In this document: positions 17,687 through 26,005 of the stretch, piece after piece | How positions within the stretch are numbered: position 1 is the first letter of the stretch | Layout: each line of letters opens with the position of its first letter | From: JASHVB01 sp963780805 | Lineage (GTDB): Bacteria > Pseudomonadota > Alphaproteobacteria > Acetobacterales > Acetobacteraceae | Assembly (NCBI GenBank): GCA_963780805.1 | Contig: CAWADP010000009.1 | Span: 1,776,433-1,840,432, forward strand | Direction of reading: 5' to 3' | Length of the DNA stretch: 64,000 nt | Notes under the pieces: generated by a model | The model's input: only the letters and a program-made list of their open reading frames with translations | Told to the model about the DNA's origin: nothing | Databases searched by the model: none | Translations under genes and position numbers: made by a program

Positions 17687-18463
17687 TCATACCACCTTGG
17701 CGTCGCTGGTCTCGGACGGCTGCAGCACCGCCGCGTCGACCAGCACCGTCGCCGGGCTGCGCCGCACCTCGCGCGATGGCCGCACACGATACAGCCTGCG
17801 CGCATCCTCGAGGATGGCCGCTTCGTCCCCCGTGCTCAGGTCAATCAACACCAGCGTTTCCGCCGTGGCGTGGCCCGCGCTGGCATAGGCCAAAGATGCG
17901 GCCTCGAACGTGCCGTTGGCGGCCTCGCAGCGCGATCCGGGGCGCACGACGCGCACGATCCGCCGTGCCATCGACGCCATGCCGAGATCGATGACGATGT
18001 CCCCGGGCACTGCGGGAAACAACGATGCCGCGCTGAACCGCTGGCCGAATGTGCGCAACATGCTGACGTAGCAGGGTGTCTGCACGCAGGCGGCGATGAC
18101 GTTCGGCACCGTGTCCTGGCCGGCGATGCGCAGCATGGCGAAAGCCAGCATGCGCTGCAGCAGCAACGACACGCGCGCGACCGGCGGCAGGTAGGCGGCG
18201 TCGAGGAAAAGGAATGGCTCCCGCTCGGTACCCCGCTCGCTGGCGGCAATCACGCCAAGGCAGCGGTCGGTGTCGCTTGCGGTGGCGAGAACCAGGTGAT
18301 CGCTCGCCGCCATGCGCAGGCCGTTCTGCCACGGCAGCATGGAAAGAGGCGTCCCCCCGTCGTAGAGATCCTCGAGAACGCGGCACGGATCGAATGCCCG
18401 GCTCCGCGACGGATCGCACACATAGCTCAACCGCACAACCTGCTCGGCAACGATGGCATTCAT
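17687..18463 (-). CDS. Hypothetical protein (258 aa)
   Basis: I do not recognise a family. I choose ATG 18463 (MNAIVAEQVVRLSYVC); an in-frame ATG at 18505 is an alternative and the much longer frame to 19300 is the shadow of the cupin gene. Codon use is normal. The protein is soluble, with a moderately hydrophobic middle (FLFLDAAYLPPVARVSLLLQRMLAFAMLRIAG) and no cysteine clusters or nucleotide-binding loops. The pattern of a helix followed by VPNVIAACVQTPCYVSML is vaguely acetyltransferase-like but not enough to name. It is divergent from the cupin gene, so the 156-bp gap between them holds both promoters. Confidence 0.6.
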   Translation of the reverse strand: MNAIVAEQVVRLSYVCDPSRSRAFDPCRVLEDLYDGGTPLSMLPWQNGLRMAASDHLVLATASDTDRCLGVIAASERGTEREPFLFLDAAYLPPVARVSLLLQRMLAFAMLRIAGQDTVPNVIAACVQTPCYVSMLRTFGQRFSAASLFPAVPGDIVIDLGMASMARRIVRVVRPGSRCEAANGTFEAASLAYASAGHATAETLVLIDLSTGDEAAILEDARRLYRVRPSREVRRSPATVLVDAAVLQPSETSDAKVV

Positions 18464-18619
18464 CGCTGTGCCCCAACTTTTGCCGAAGCATAACAGTTCC
18501 GTCATGCCGAAAGCTATGACGCAGATCACAGGTGGAGGGGTTCGGCGCGGCGGCTGGGGTTTCCAATCGCGCCGGGGGGCGCCACAAGGGGCGGAAATCG
18601 CAGGCGAAGGAGATCGGGG

Positions 18620-19120
18620 ATGAGCCACGACCATGACCACGCGGCCCCGGCACCCGGCACGGTGGACTGGCGGCTTAGCGGCGTGCGGGTGATCAAGGGC
18701 AACCAGCTCGACACCAATACGGCGCAGACGCCGGGGATGAACCGGGCGGCGGCGATCAACGCCGCTCGGGTGGGGGCGCAGAAGATCTGGGCGGGCACGG
18801 TGCACATCCACGCCAACGCCAAGACCGGCGCTCACCACCACGGCGCGCTGGAAAGCGTGATCTACGTGGTGCGCGGCAGGGCGCGCATGCGCTGGGGCGA
18901 GAAGCTGGAATTTGTCGCCGAGGCCGAGGCGGGGGATTTCATTTTCGTCCCGCCCTATGTGCCGCACCAGGAGATCAATGCCAGCTCCGACGAGACGCTG
19001 GAATGCGTGCTGGTGCGCAGCGACAACGAGGCGGTGGTGGTGAACCTGGATATCGAGCCGGTGGAGAAGCCCGAGGCGGTCTACTGGGTGGACCCGATCC
19101 ACAAGCAGCCCGCGCGGTAA
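18620..19120 (+). CDS. Cupin-domain protein
   Basis: 166 residues, single cupin barrel. The metal-binding motif 1 is KTGAHHHGALESVIYVVRG (His-His-His...Glu) and motif 2 is FVPPYVPHQEINAS, so the metal site looks intact. The N-terminus is His/Asp-rich (MSHDHDHAAP), which could bind additional metal. Such small cupins include sugar isomerases, dioxygenase-like enzymes and regulators; nothing here decides the substrate. The start at 18620 is preceded by a GGGG-rich ribosome site. Palindromic repeat DNA follows the stop. Confidence 0.85.
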   Translation: MSHDHDHAAPAPGTVDWRLSGVRVIKGNQLDTNTAQTPGMNRAAAINAARVGAQKIWAGTVHIHANAKTGAHHHGALESVIYVVRGRARMRWGEKLEFVAEAEAGDFIFVPPYVPHQEINASSDETLECVLVRSDNEAVVVNLDIEPVEKPEAVYWVDPIHKQPAR

Positions 19121-19148
19121 GGAGAGAAGGGACATCCCCCCTTGCTGG

Positions 19149-19250
19149 CTTGGGCCGCAAAGCGGACCCGGGGAGGGGGAGGAATGCGAGCAGCCGAGCA
19201 TTGGCGGTTGTACACGCCCCAGCGGGGCGTTGGTCCGCTTCGCGGCCAAG
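19149..19250. repeat. Palindromic intergenic element with nested hairpin
   Basis: CTTGGGCCGCAAAGCGGACC at 19149-19168 pairs with 19232-19250 apart from one mismatch and one missing base. Just inside the right arm is ACGCCCC-AGC-GGGGCGT (19214-19230), a perfect 7-bp hairpin. The right-arm sequence is shared with 7713-7727, showing that this is a dispersed family. Confidence 0.75.
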
Positions 19251-19330
19251 CCCGCCGGGGAGGTTGTCCTACATATTCCATCCCCTGCACCACCCGTCAC
19301 GGCTCGCCCGCGCTAATCGTGAGAGTCGAG

Positions 19331-19522
19331 CTACTGCCCGTTCGTCTCGATCGGCGCGCAGTTGGTGCGGCCAGAAGCGAGGCAATCCTGCATCTTTGCC
19401 AACTCCTGCAACTCGTGCACGACGAATAACACCGCCGCCAGCAGGCAGGCGAGCAACAGCAGGCCCAGCAAGGCGCGGTGGCGCGGCGGTTGCTGGGGAT
19501 CGTCGTCGTGCGGCGTCGTCAT
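19331..19522 (-). CDS. Small single-span membrane protein
   Basis: 63 residues from ATG 19522. A charged N-terminus (MTTPHDDDPQQPPRHR) precedes one transmembrane helix (ALLGLLLLACLLAAVLFVVH), then a short tail LQELAKMQDCLASGRTNCAP. The tail pattern, two cysteines in DC-x-x-SGR-x-NC, matches a small-protein family I recall from alphaproteobacteria, with no known role. Because of its size and repeat-rich surroundings I hold the call moderately. Confidence 0.65.
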   Translation of the reverse strand: MTTPHDDDPQQPPRHRALLGLLLLACLLAAVLFVVHELQELAKMQDCLASGRTNCAPIETNGQ

Positions 19523-19539
19523 GGCGCGGTGCGGCCTTC

Positions 19540-19790
19540 CTACACGGCGTGGCAGGCGACCATTTGGTCGTCCGCCCGAGTATAGCCAGGCTTTGCCGCG
19601 CGGCACCGTGCATTGGCGAGCGGACGGCGCGGATGGAACGCGCGGTCCGGCGGCTCGATCGGGCTGGGCACTCCGCCACCGACGGGCGTACGGCTGCGGC
19701 CAAGGTTATGCAAATCCGGGATCGCCGTCGAGCAACAGTCGCGCGTAGCGAGGCCCCCGGGTGTGGAAGATCGCCTCGGCGGGCCGAGTT
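19540..19790 (-). pseudogene. Decayed C-terminus of a peptide ABC transporter ATPase (OppF-like)
   Basis: Two frames together preserve the end of an oligopeptide/dipeptide ABC-transporter ATP-binding protein. One frame reads PAEAIFHT then YARLLLDGDPGF, the other GGGVPSPIEPP and FHPRRPLANARC ending in DDQMVACHAV. In intact members this region carries GCAFHPRCP; here the cysteines are lost (DRAFHPRRP), which points to real decay, not only an indel. The ATPase core is missing; a GFA gene occupies the place where it would be. Confidence 0.65.
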
Positions 19791-19844
19791 CGACACCCCC
19801 AGCATCGGCGCCCTGGCGATGACCGCGGCGCCCAGTGGCGCTCT

Positions 19845-20279
19845 TCAGGCATCGCCAGGCGGGCTCACCGCGGGCTCCGCCGGGAACTGCCTTGCGTCCG
19901 GTGGAATCACCACGCCCGGCAGGCGGCGCGACGTCCAGCAGTGAATCGCCTGGGAGAAATCGAGTGGTGCGTCGAGCGAACCGCCCTTGATGCTGACGAC
20001 GTCGACGCCTTCCCGCGCATGCCACACCCGCGTGCCGCAGGTGGTACAGAACACGCAGTGCACGGTGCGGCCGCTATCCGCTTTGCGCGACCAGGTCTGC
20101 GTCTCGCCCCGGGTCAGCGTGACTGCGTCGTGGCGCACGACCAGCGATATGCCGAAGGCCGACGCCGACTGCTTCTGGCACTCGCGGCAGTGGCAGGCGA
20201 ACAGCCACAGCGGCCGCGTTGTGATGGCATAGCGCACGGCGCCGCATTGGCAGCCGCCGGTCAGCGGTGGTTCAGGCAT
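19845..20279 (-). CDS. GFA family protein (glutathione-dependent formaldehyde-activating fold)
   Basis: 144 residues from ATG 20279, which has AGGAG ten bases upstream; an ATG at 20288 is too close to that site. The zinc-binding cysteines of the GFA fold are all visible: GGCQCGAVRY, CHCRECQKQSASAFG and CVFCTTCGTRVW. Members bind zinc and a thiol adduct, but many have no proven enzyme activity. It sits between two degenerate ABC ATPase tails on the same strand, suggesting it arrived by recombination into an old transporter operon. Confidence 0.87.
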   Translation of the reverse strand: MPEPPLTGGCQCGAVRYAITTRPLWLFACHCRECQKQSASAFGISLVVRHDAVTLTRGETQTWSRKADSGRTVHCVFCTTCGTRVWHAREGVDVVSIKGGSLDAPLDFSQAIHCWTSRRLPGVVIPPDARQFPAEPAVSPPGDA

Positions 20280-20339
20280 GATCTGCATGCTCCTGGTGCG
20301 TGGTTGCGCTGGCATTGTGCAGCCCGCAGGCGGCCTCGG

Positions 20340-20460
20340 TCACACCGGCATCCCGCAGCCCCGCTCGGCGAAGCTGTAGACGAAGGCCTTCGGGCAGGGC
20401 GGGCTGAAGGCGCAGCCGGCCGGGATGGCGTTCAGCCGTGGCATCGCCGTCGATCCGGCA
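20340..20460 (-). pseudogene. Decayed C-terminus of a peptide ABC transporter ATPase (OppD-like)
   Basis: A short frame ending at 20340 reads AMPRLNAIPAGCAFSPPCPKAF, close to the C-terminal GCAF-x-PRCP zinc-like motif of OppD/DppD ATPases, followed by unrelated residues. No Walker motifs or ABC signature exist upstream. Together with the OppF-like tail at 19540-19790 it looks like the remains of a dpp/opp pair. Confidence 0.5.
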
Positions 20461-20593
20461 CTGGAGCTCGACGCGGTGGAAGAGCTGACCGGGTGCGGCC
20501 GGCGTTTCCGCTCATGGTGTCGGGCTTTGTCATCCACGACTTGTTAACCTTTCCGGCTTCATGCTCGGTTCTCGCGCAGTGGCTGGATTGACA

Positions 20594-20797
20594 TCATGAC
20601 CGGTCGCCGGAGCTGCGTTGGCAGAGCCGTCGCGGCTGATGCGGGTGGCGCGTCGTCAATGCCCCCTCGCCTCGGCGCGGTCTGCGGCCTTGGACCGATC
20701 GCGTAATGCCGCAGGTCCACCAGGCGAGGGCGATGAAGCCGACCGCCAGCAGGGCCGGGACGGCCTGGAGGACGTGAGACAGGATGAAGGCGATCAT
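20594..20797 (-). CDS. Possible small membrane protein
   Basis: A 67-codon frame from ATG 20797 begins with a good transmembrane helix (IAFILSHVLQAVPALLAVGF) with GC-rich third positions, followed by a basic tail of less natural composition. There is no clear ribosome site and it lies head to head with the glycosyltransferase gene. It may be a real small protein with a disturbed tail, or chance. Confidence 0.3.
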   Translation of the reverse strand: MIAFILSHVLQAVPALLAVGFIALAWWTCGITRSVQGRRPRRGEGALTTRHPHQPRRLCQRSSGDRS

Positions 20798-20885
20798 GGC
20801 CGGGCCGGTTCCAGCGTGCACCGTGGCCGGGAACCCAGAGCTGCCGAGCGGACGCAGCCGGGTTCGCGCCGCAGACGAGAAGACG

Positions 20886-22550
20886 ATGCTCCGGGCACCG
20901 GTTTCCGCAACCGCGCCGGCGTCTCCCCGGCGCGTGTTCGATTGTTTCTTGTTCAATGGCGAAATGGACGTGCTGGCGATCCGGTTGCACGAGCTGAGTG
21001 GGGTGGTGGACTGTTTCGTTATCGTCGAGAGCGACAAGACCTTCAGTGGCATGCCGCGCACCATCGGTTTCGACCCGAGCGACAGCCGGGTTAGCGCCTT
21101 TGCATCCAGGCTGCGGCATGTGGTCGTTGCCGACATGCCGGAAACCGAAGATCCATGGATGCGCGAAAAGTGGCAGCGCAATGCGATGCTGCGCGGCGTG
21201 CCCGACGCGGCCGACACCGATCTGATCATGCTTTCCGACGTCGATGAAATCCCACGCGCCGCCGTCGTGAGGCAGATGGCGGAAGACCGCGACAACGAGG
21301 TATTCGGATTCCGCCTCGCCTTCAGCTACTTCTATGTAAATTACCGCAACGTGGGCGGCCCGGAGACGGCGGTGACATGGAACGTTGCGGCGACGCGGGG
21401 CAGGCTGGCCGATATGTCGGCCGACGATCTGCGTTACGCGGTGCGCGACGGACGGCAACCGGCGCAAATCTTCGAGGAAGGCGGCTGGCATTTCTCCTAT
21501 CTGATGGACGCCGCCGGCATCCGGCGGAAAATCGCCGCGTTCTCGCATCAGGAATACAATGCGTCGGGGTTTCTCGACGCCATCGACATCCGCAAGACCG
21601 TCCGACGCGGCGACGACTTGTTCCGTCGCGCCGGGTTTCAATGGAAAGTGCTGCCGGAGCCCGACCTGCCGGCGTGGTTGCATGAAAACCGCCGGGCGCT
21701 GCGTCATCTGTTCTGCGCGACCGGCCTGCGGGGGCGCATCGCCGACGCGCTGGCCGCCGTGCCAGCCACACTGCGCCGGCGTACGCGACCCAGGCCGGCA
21801 CCGGTCGTCATCTGTCCTTATCTCTACGAGCATGAGGCTGACGAAATCATAGCCAAATTCCGGCTGGACGGACGCTCCGCGCGCCATGTCAGGTTCCATC
21901 TTTGGCAGGACAAGGAAGCGCTCGGACCAGAATTTGCCTTTGAACACTGCTGGAACCAGTTCCCGGAGCATGACATCATCATCGTTCACTCCGACATGGC
22001 GCCGCAGCCGGGACGGCCGCCAATGGAGTGGTATGACGCTCTTGTCGGCTACCGCGACAGTCTTCCTGCCGCCGGCATGATCGCCTGTAACCTGTATCAC
22101 CCGAACTCGACGTCCGGCGGTCCGGTCAGCGTGCAATGCGCCGGAGGGATGCTGCGCGACGGCAAGATCGACTGGCTGCACGGCGGGGTTGACGAACCGG
22201 ACGGCGTTCCGTCCGAGGTGCTGCGCCAGGTGCGCTGCGTGGATTGGGTGACGTTCGGCGGCGTGCTGATCCGGCGGGAGCTGATCCGCGCCTGCGGTCC
22301 GCTCGATCGCCGCTATGAATGGGCGTATGTGATGGATGTGGATTACAGCTTCGAAGCCCGGCTGCGCGGCTTCCGGCTTATGCAGGTGCCGGCGTCCCTG
22401 GTGCATGAGGAGAACCGGACCACCCGCAGCCTGTGGGAGCAGCAGCCGGCATTGCTCGACGCGCTGCAGCGGAATTTCAAACGGTTCTATGCCAAGTGGC
22501 AGCCGTTTTACCCGGCGCTGATCGGTTATACCAACCGCCCAAACGAGTGA
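20886..22550 (+). CDS. Two-domain glycosyltransferase (GT17-like plus GT-A)
   Basis: 554 residues if started at ATG 20886 (GAGAAG five bases upstream); an in-frame ATG at 20784 adds 34 residues of doubtful sequence. The first half (about 15-290) resembles family 17: VFDCFLFNGEMDVLAIRLHEL, FVIVESDKTFSG, then ADTDLIMLSDVDEIPR with the DxD motif. The second half (about 300-545) is another GT-A domain: VVICPYLYEHEADEI, HDIIIVHSDM, FGGVLIRRELI and AYVMDVDYSFEARLRGFRLM. Fusion of the two in one chain would allow two consecutive sugar additions. Acceptor and role are unknown; no polysaccharide operon surrounds it. Confidence 0.82.
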   Translation: MLRAPVSATAPASPRRVFDCFLFNGEMDVLAIRLHELSGVVDCFVIVESDKTFSGMPRTIGFDPSDSRVSAFASRLRHVVVADMPETEDPWMREKWQRNAMLRGVPDAADTDLIMLSDVDEIPRAAVVRQMAEDRDNEVFGFRLAFSYFYVNYRNVGGPETAVTWNVAATRGRLADMSADDLRYAVRDGRQPAQIFEEGGWHFSYLMDAAGIRRKIAAFSHQEYNASGFLDAIDIRKTVRRGDDLFRRAGFQWKVLPEPDLPAWLHENRRALRHLFCATGLRGRIADALAAVPATLRRRTRPRPAPVVICPYLYEHEADEIIAKFRLDGRSARHVRFHLWQDKEALGPEFAFEHCWNQFPEHDIIIVHSDMAPQPGRPPMEWYDALVGYRDSLPAAGMIACNLYHPNSTSGGPVSVQCAGGMLRDGKIDWLHGGVDEPDGVPSEVLRQVRCVDWVTFGGVLIRRELIRACGPLDRRYEWAYVMDVDYSFEARLRGFRLMQVPASLVHEENRTTRSLWEQQPALLDALQRNFKRFYAKWQPFYPALIGYTNRPNE

Positions 22551-22559
22551 CGAATAGCG

Positions 22560-22930
22560 CCTGATGCCCTCGTCTTTGGACGCGAGAGACGGTTCCGTGG
22601 CGTCGCATCCATTCAAGACCAAAGAACCGACTGCGAGCACAAGGCTTCGCCAGGAGCATCTGGGCCAAGGGCGAGCACATCCGGCCGGCGCGAGGGATCC
22701 TCGACAAGTCCTGGCAGCGCTATTGCGCGTTCCGCATCAAGCGGGCGCTGATTTGGCGCGTAACACGAGCGGATCGACATTTGTCGGCGGATTTCCAGTG
22801 GCAACATCAACGACCTCCGCTGGCGGAGCCAACTCGACGCCGGCTTCGACCGCCAGATCCGGAACCTTTTGTTGCATGTCAGGATGATAGAAATTCAGGC
22901 AACCAAGCCGAGACCAGGTTCATGCCCCAG
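22560..22930. other. Gene-free stretch with coding debris
   Basis: About 370 bp between the glycosyltransferase and the permease pseudogene. Short segments in different plus-strand frames look protein-like (for example GILDKSWQRYCAFRIKRAL near 22690 and NDLRWRSQLDAGFDRQI near 22810) but are broken by frame changes and lack starts. I read it as the remnant of an unidentified gene. No RNA or promoter is evident. Confidence 0.4.
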
Positions 22931-22942
22931 GGAACCGGGGCT

Positions 22943-23999
22943 TTACGACGCTTCCGGCCGGCGTCCTGGACCCGCGGCCACCGCCCACTCGTTCACCAAG
23001 GTGAAGCCGATCCCCAGCAGCACCGGGCCCAGAAAGATTCCCAGCAGCCCGAACGCGAGTGCGCCGCCCAGCACGCCCAATACCGTCAGCAGAAACGGTA
23101 GTTGCGCGCCGCGGGAAATGAACCAGGGGCGGATCAGGTGGTCCGCGCCGGACACCGCCACCACTCCGTAGACGATCAGGAAGACGCCGCGGGCAACATG
23201 GTCGTTCGTCAGCAACCAGATCGCGGCGGGAATCCATACCAGCGGCGCGCCGATCGGCAGCACTGCAAGGAAGCCGGCCACCACGCCCAGCAGGATCGGC
23301 CGCGGCACACCGGTCATCCACAGCCCAAGCGCGGTCAGGATGCCCTGCACGATAGCGGTGCCGAGGAGGCCGTATACCACGCCGCGCACCGTGGCGCCGG
23401 TGACCAGGATCAGCCGGTCGGCGCGCGGGCCGGCGATGCGCTGCACGATCAGGCGCAGCCGGGCGGCCAGCGGCTCGCCGTACAGATAGAAGAAGAACGC
23501 AACGAACAGGGCCAGGCCGAACAGCAATACGCCGTGGGCGATGCCGAGCAAAAGGCTGAAGTCCGCCTTCGATGAGCATGCCGAAATAGGGCTGCAGCGC
23601 CGCGCCCAGCGCGGTGATATCGGCCGCCCAACGGTTCCACAGCGCGCCGAGCGACGGGCCCGCGGCGGGGATGTCGAACACCCAGCGTGGAGCGTCGGGC
23701 AGGCCGCCGCGCAGGGCATTCTCGATGACGGTGTGTAGGTGGTTCACGTCCGCCGCACCGCCGGGAACGGCCAGCGCCAGCGGCAGCAGGACCACGACCG
23801 CGGTCAGTGCCACCATGCAGATGGCGGCGCCGAGATGCCCCAGGCGGGCGTGGACGCGCAGCCACTCGGCGACAGGCCAGGTGGTGAATACCAGGATCGC
23901 CGCCCACAGCAGGGCGGAGAAGAATGGGTAAAGCACGAAGACGCAGCCGGCGGCGACACCCCCGATAAGCACGGCCAGCAGCACGCGTTCGGCGATCAT
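22943..23999 (-). pseudogene. AI-2E family transporter with a one-base frameshift
   Basis: The two halves of an AI-2E (PerM/TqsA) family permease of about 352 residues lie in different frames. The N-terminal frame has membrane helices (LLAVLIGGVAAGCVFVLYPF, LLWAAILVFTTWPVAEWL) and ends sensibly at GMLIE. The C-terminal frame continues ADFSLLLGIAHGVLLFGLAL and carries the family core PILLGVVAGFLAVLPIGAPL and FLGPVLLGIGFTLVNEW. Removing one G from the run near 23566 (giving IEADFSLLL) restores one continuous gene. Since both halves are otherwise perfect, the lesion is recent or a sequencing indel. Function would be export of a small hydrophilic compound or sodium-coupled transport. Confidence 0.85.
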
Positions 24000-24079
24000 G
24001 CCCATGTCCATTGCAATCCGTGTAGCGGCGAAGCAACCCCTCTCCACCTACTGAAGCATCGGGGCCTTTGCCCCCGAAC

Positions 24080-24300
24080 CCCGACCAAGGGGCTCTGCCC
24101 CTTGGAACCCCGCCAAGGGCGAGCCCTTGGAACCCTTCACTTGGCTGGATGAGGGGGTGGGGGATGGCTGGCGAGAGCCAGCCATCCCCCACCCCCTCAT
24201 CCAGCCAAACAGATGGATTGCAAAGGCTCCGCCTTTGCTGGGGGTCCAGGGGGCAAAGCCTCCTGGCGGGGTCCAGGGGCAGAGCCCCTGGCGCTTCCCG
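24080..24300. repeat. 220-bp near-palindromic element with a perfect 32-bp core
   Basis: Core arms 24141-24172 and 24177-24208 are complementary over 32 bp without a mismatch, closed by a GAGA tetraloop (GNRA type). Outside the core the two flanks still resemble each other in inverted order (CCAAGGGGCTCTGCCCCTTGG on the left, CCAGGGGCAGAGCCCCTGG on the right), so the element folds as one long hairpin. There is no T-tract. It fills most of the gap between the permease pseudogene and hyi. Confidence 0.9.
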
Positions 24301-24376
24301 CGGCACCAGCAGGCGGACTTGGCCGCCGCGCGCGGCGCTTCTACTGTGCCGCGCCGCAGCCACGGAGGGCCCCGCC

Positions 24377-25156
24377 ATGCCGCGCTTCGCCGCCAACCTC
24401 TCGATGATGTTCAACGAGCTGCCATTCCTGGACCGCTTCGCTGCTGCGGCCAAGGCCGGCTTCCACGGCGTCGAATTTCTGTTCCCCTACGAGCACCCGG
24501 CCGCCGAAATTCGCAAGCGCCTCAGCGACGCCGGCCTGACCCAGGTGTTGTTCAACATGCCGCCGGGCGACTGGGCCAAGGGCGACCGCGGTATGGCTGC
24601 CTTGCCGGGTCGCCAGACGCCGTTCCGCGATGGCGTGAAGCAGGCGCTCGACTATGCCCATGCGCTGGACTGCAAGCTGGTGCACGCCATGGCGGGGATC
24701 GTGCCGCCGGACGTTTCGCTGGTGACCGCCGCCGGCGTCTATGCCGCGAACCTCGCCTGGGCGGCGGAGCAAGCCGCTCCGGCGGGGGTGAAGCTGGTGA
24801 TCGAGCCGATCAACCATCGCGACATGCCCGGCTATTTCCTGAACACGCAGGCGCAAGGCAACGCGATCGTCGATGCGATCGGCCGCGACCGGCTGGGCCT
24901 GCAGTTCGACCTCTACCACGTGCAGATCACCGAGGGCGACATCACCAAGCGCATGGAGCGCCACATGCCGGTAATCGCGCATATGCAGATCGCCGACGTC
25001 CCCGCGCGCAACGAGCCCGGCACCGGCGAGATCGGCTGGGCGTTCGTGTTCCGCCGGATGGACGAACTGGGGTACGGCGGCTGGGTCGGTTGCGAATACC
25101 GCCCGGCGGGCGAGACACTGGCCGGGCTCGGCTGGCGAGAGAGGTTTGCGATTTGA
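24377..25156 (+). CDS. hyi: Hydroxypyruvate isomerase / 2-oxo-tetronate isomerase family
   Basis: 259 residues from ATG 24377; the longer frame runs through the palindromic element and is rejected. It is a TIM-barrel sugar-phosphate-isomerase-like enzyme that interconverts hydroxypyruvate and tartronate semialdehyde, or in the OtnI branch isomerises 2-oxo-tetronate to 3-oxo-tetronate. Visible motifs are FAANLSMMFNELPFLDRFAAA, FHGVEFLFPYEHP, the metal-binding Glu in LVIEPINHRDMPGYF, LGLQFDLYHVQI and the final GCEYRPAG. The downstream tartronate semialdehyde reductase favours Hyi; the presence of otnKC elsewhere in the window leaves OtnI open. Confidence 0.88.
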   Translation: MPRFAANLSMMFNELPFLDRFAAAAKAGFHGVEFLFPYEHPAAEIRKRLSDAGLTQVLFNMPPGDWAKGDRGMAALPGRQTPFRDGVKQALDYAHALDCKLVHAMAGIVPPDVSLVTAAGVYAANLAWAAEQAAPAGVKLVIEPINHRDMPGYFLNTQAQGNAIVDAIGRDRLGLQFDLYHVQITEGDITKRMERHMPVIAHMQIADVPARNEPGTGEIGWAFVFRRMDELGYGGWVGCEYRPAGETLAGLGWRERFAI

Positions 25157-25280
25157 GGCACTCGCCGGCTGGCCCACGTCATGGCGGGCCCCCGGTAGCT
25201 GTCCGTGCATCCTTCATCCGACCGTCGCACATAGCCCACGTTGGCGTGACCCGCCCGCGCATCGCTGAGAGGAAGTGCCC

Positions 25281-25907
25281 ATGAGTGACGAACTGATTTT
25301 CTTCACGCACCCGATGTCGCGCGGCCGCACGGTCCGCTGGATGCTGGAGGAAGTCGGCCAACCCTACCGTACTGAAGTGCTCGAATACGGCACGACGATG
25401 AAGGCCCCTGCGTATCTCGCGATCAACCCGATGGGCAAGGTGCCGGCGCTGCGCCACGGCGCGACCGTCGTCACGGAAACCGCCGCGATATGCGCCTACC
25501 TCGCCGATGTGTTTCCGGCCGCCAGCCTGGCGCCGTCGCCGACCGACCCCCTGCGCGGCCCCTATTACCGCTGGCTGTTCTTTGCCGCCGGTCCGCTGGA
25601 GGCCGCCTGGACCAACCAGGCGATGGGCTTCGTTACCCCGCCGGACCGCGAGCGGATGTCGGGCTACGGCAGCTTTGCCGCCGTGCTCGATGTGCTGGAA
25701 GCGGCGGTCGGGCACGGCCCCTATCTGGTGGGGAACAGTTTCAGCGCCGCGGACCTTTATGTCGGCGCTCAACTCGGCTTCGGCCTGCGGTTCGGCATGA
25801 TCGAGGAGCGCCCGGCCTTCGTGGCCTATGCCGGACAACTCGCCGCGCGGCCCGCCGCGGTCCGCGCAAGGGAGATCGACGACGCAACCGTTCCGCCGAA
25901 ACCATAG
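25281..25907 (+). CDS. Glutathione S-transferase family protein
   Basis: 208 residues from ATG 25281 with GAGGAA six bases upstream. The N-terminal thioredoxin-like domain has the catalytic serine region HPMSRGRTVRWMLEEVG, the cis-proline NPMGKVPALRHG and the glutathione-binding TETAAICAYLAD. The C-terminal helical domain ends with the N-capping-like SFSAADLYVGAQLGF. It lies between hyi and glxR on the same strand, so may detoxify an aldehyde made in that pathway, which is inference. Confidence 0.9.
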   Translation: MSDELIFFTHPMSRGRTVRWMLEEVGQPYRTEVLEYGTTMKAPAYLAINPMGKVPALRHGATVVTETAAICAYLADVFPAASLAPSPTDPLRGPYYRWLFFAAGPLEAAWTNQAMGFVTPPDRERMSGYGSFAAVLDVLEAAVGHGPYLVGNSFSAADLYVGAQLGFGLRFGMIEERPAFVAYAGQLAARPAAVRAREIDDATVPPKP

Positions 25908-25942
25908 CGGGCAGAGATATAGCCGAAACCATAGGCGGCCAC

Positions 25943-25995
25943 GCCAGACAGACAGGCCAGACAGACAGGCCAGACAGACAGGCCCAGACAGACAG
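25943..25995. repeat. Four tandem copies of a 13-bp unit in the glxR leader
   Basis: GCCAGACAGACAG is repeated three times exactly from 25943 and once more with an extra C (25982-25995), ending 10 bases before the glxR ATG. Upstream, GCCGAAACCATAG occurs twice (ending gst and again near 25923). The array covers the untranslated leader, so copy-number change could alter expression of glxR. Confidence 0.92.
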
Positions 25996-26005
25996 GAGAG
26001 ACGGC

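Noticed and set aside
17687..19300. 537-residue version of the hypothetical protein
   Set aside because: The first 265 codons are antisense to the cupin gene; only the part from 18463 has normal coding character.
24141..24208. Intrinsic terminator
   Set aside because: The stem is perfect but neither side has a T-tract and the arms are far longer than in terminators.
22920..24453. Separate 375- and 334-residue minus-strand proteins
   Set aside because: They are halves and shadows of a single AI-2E permease broken by one base.
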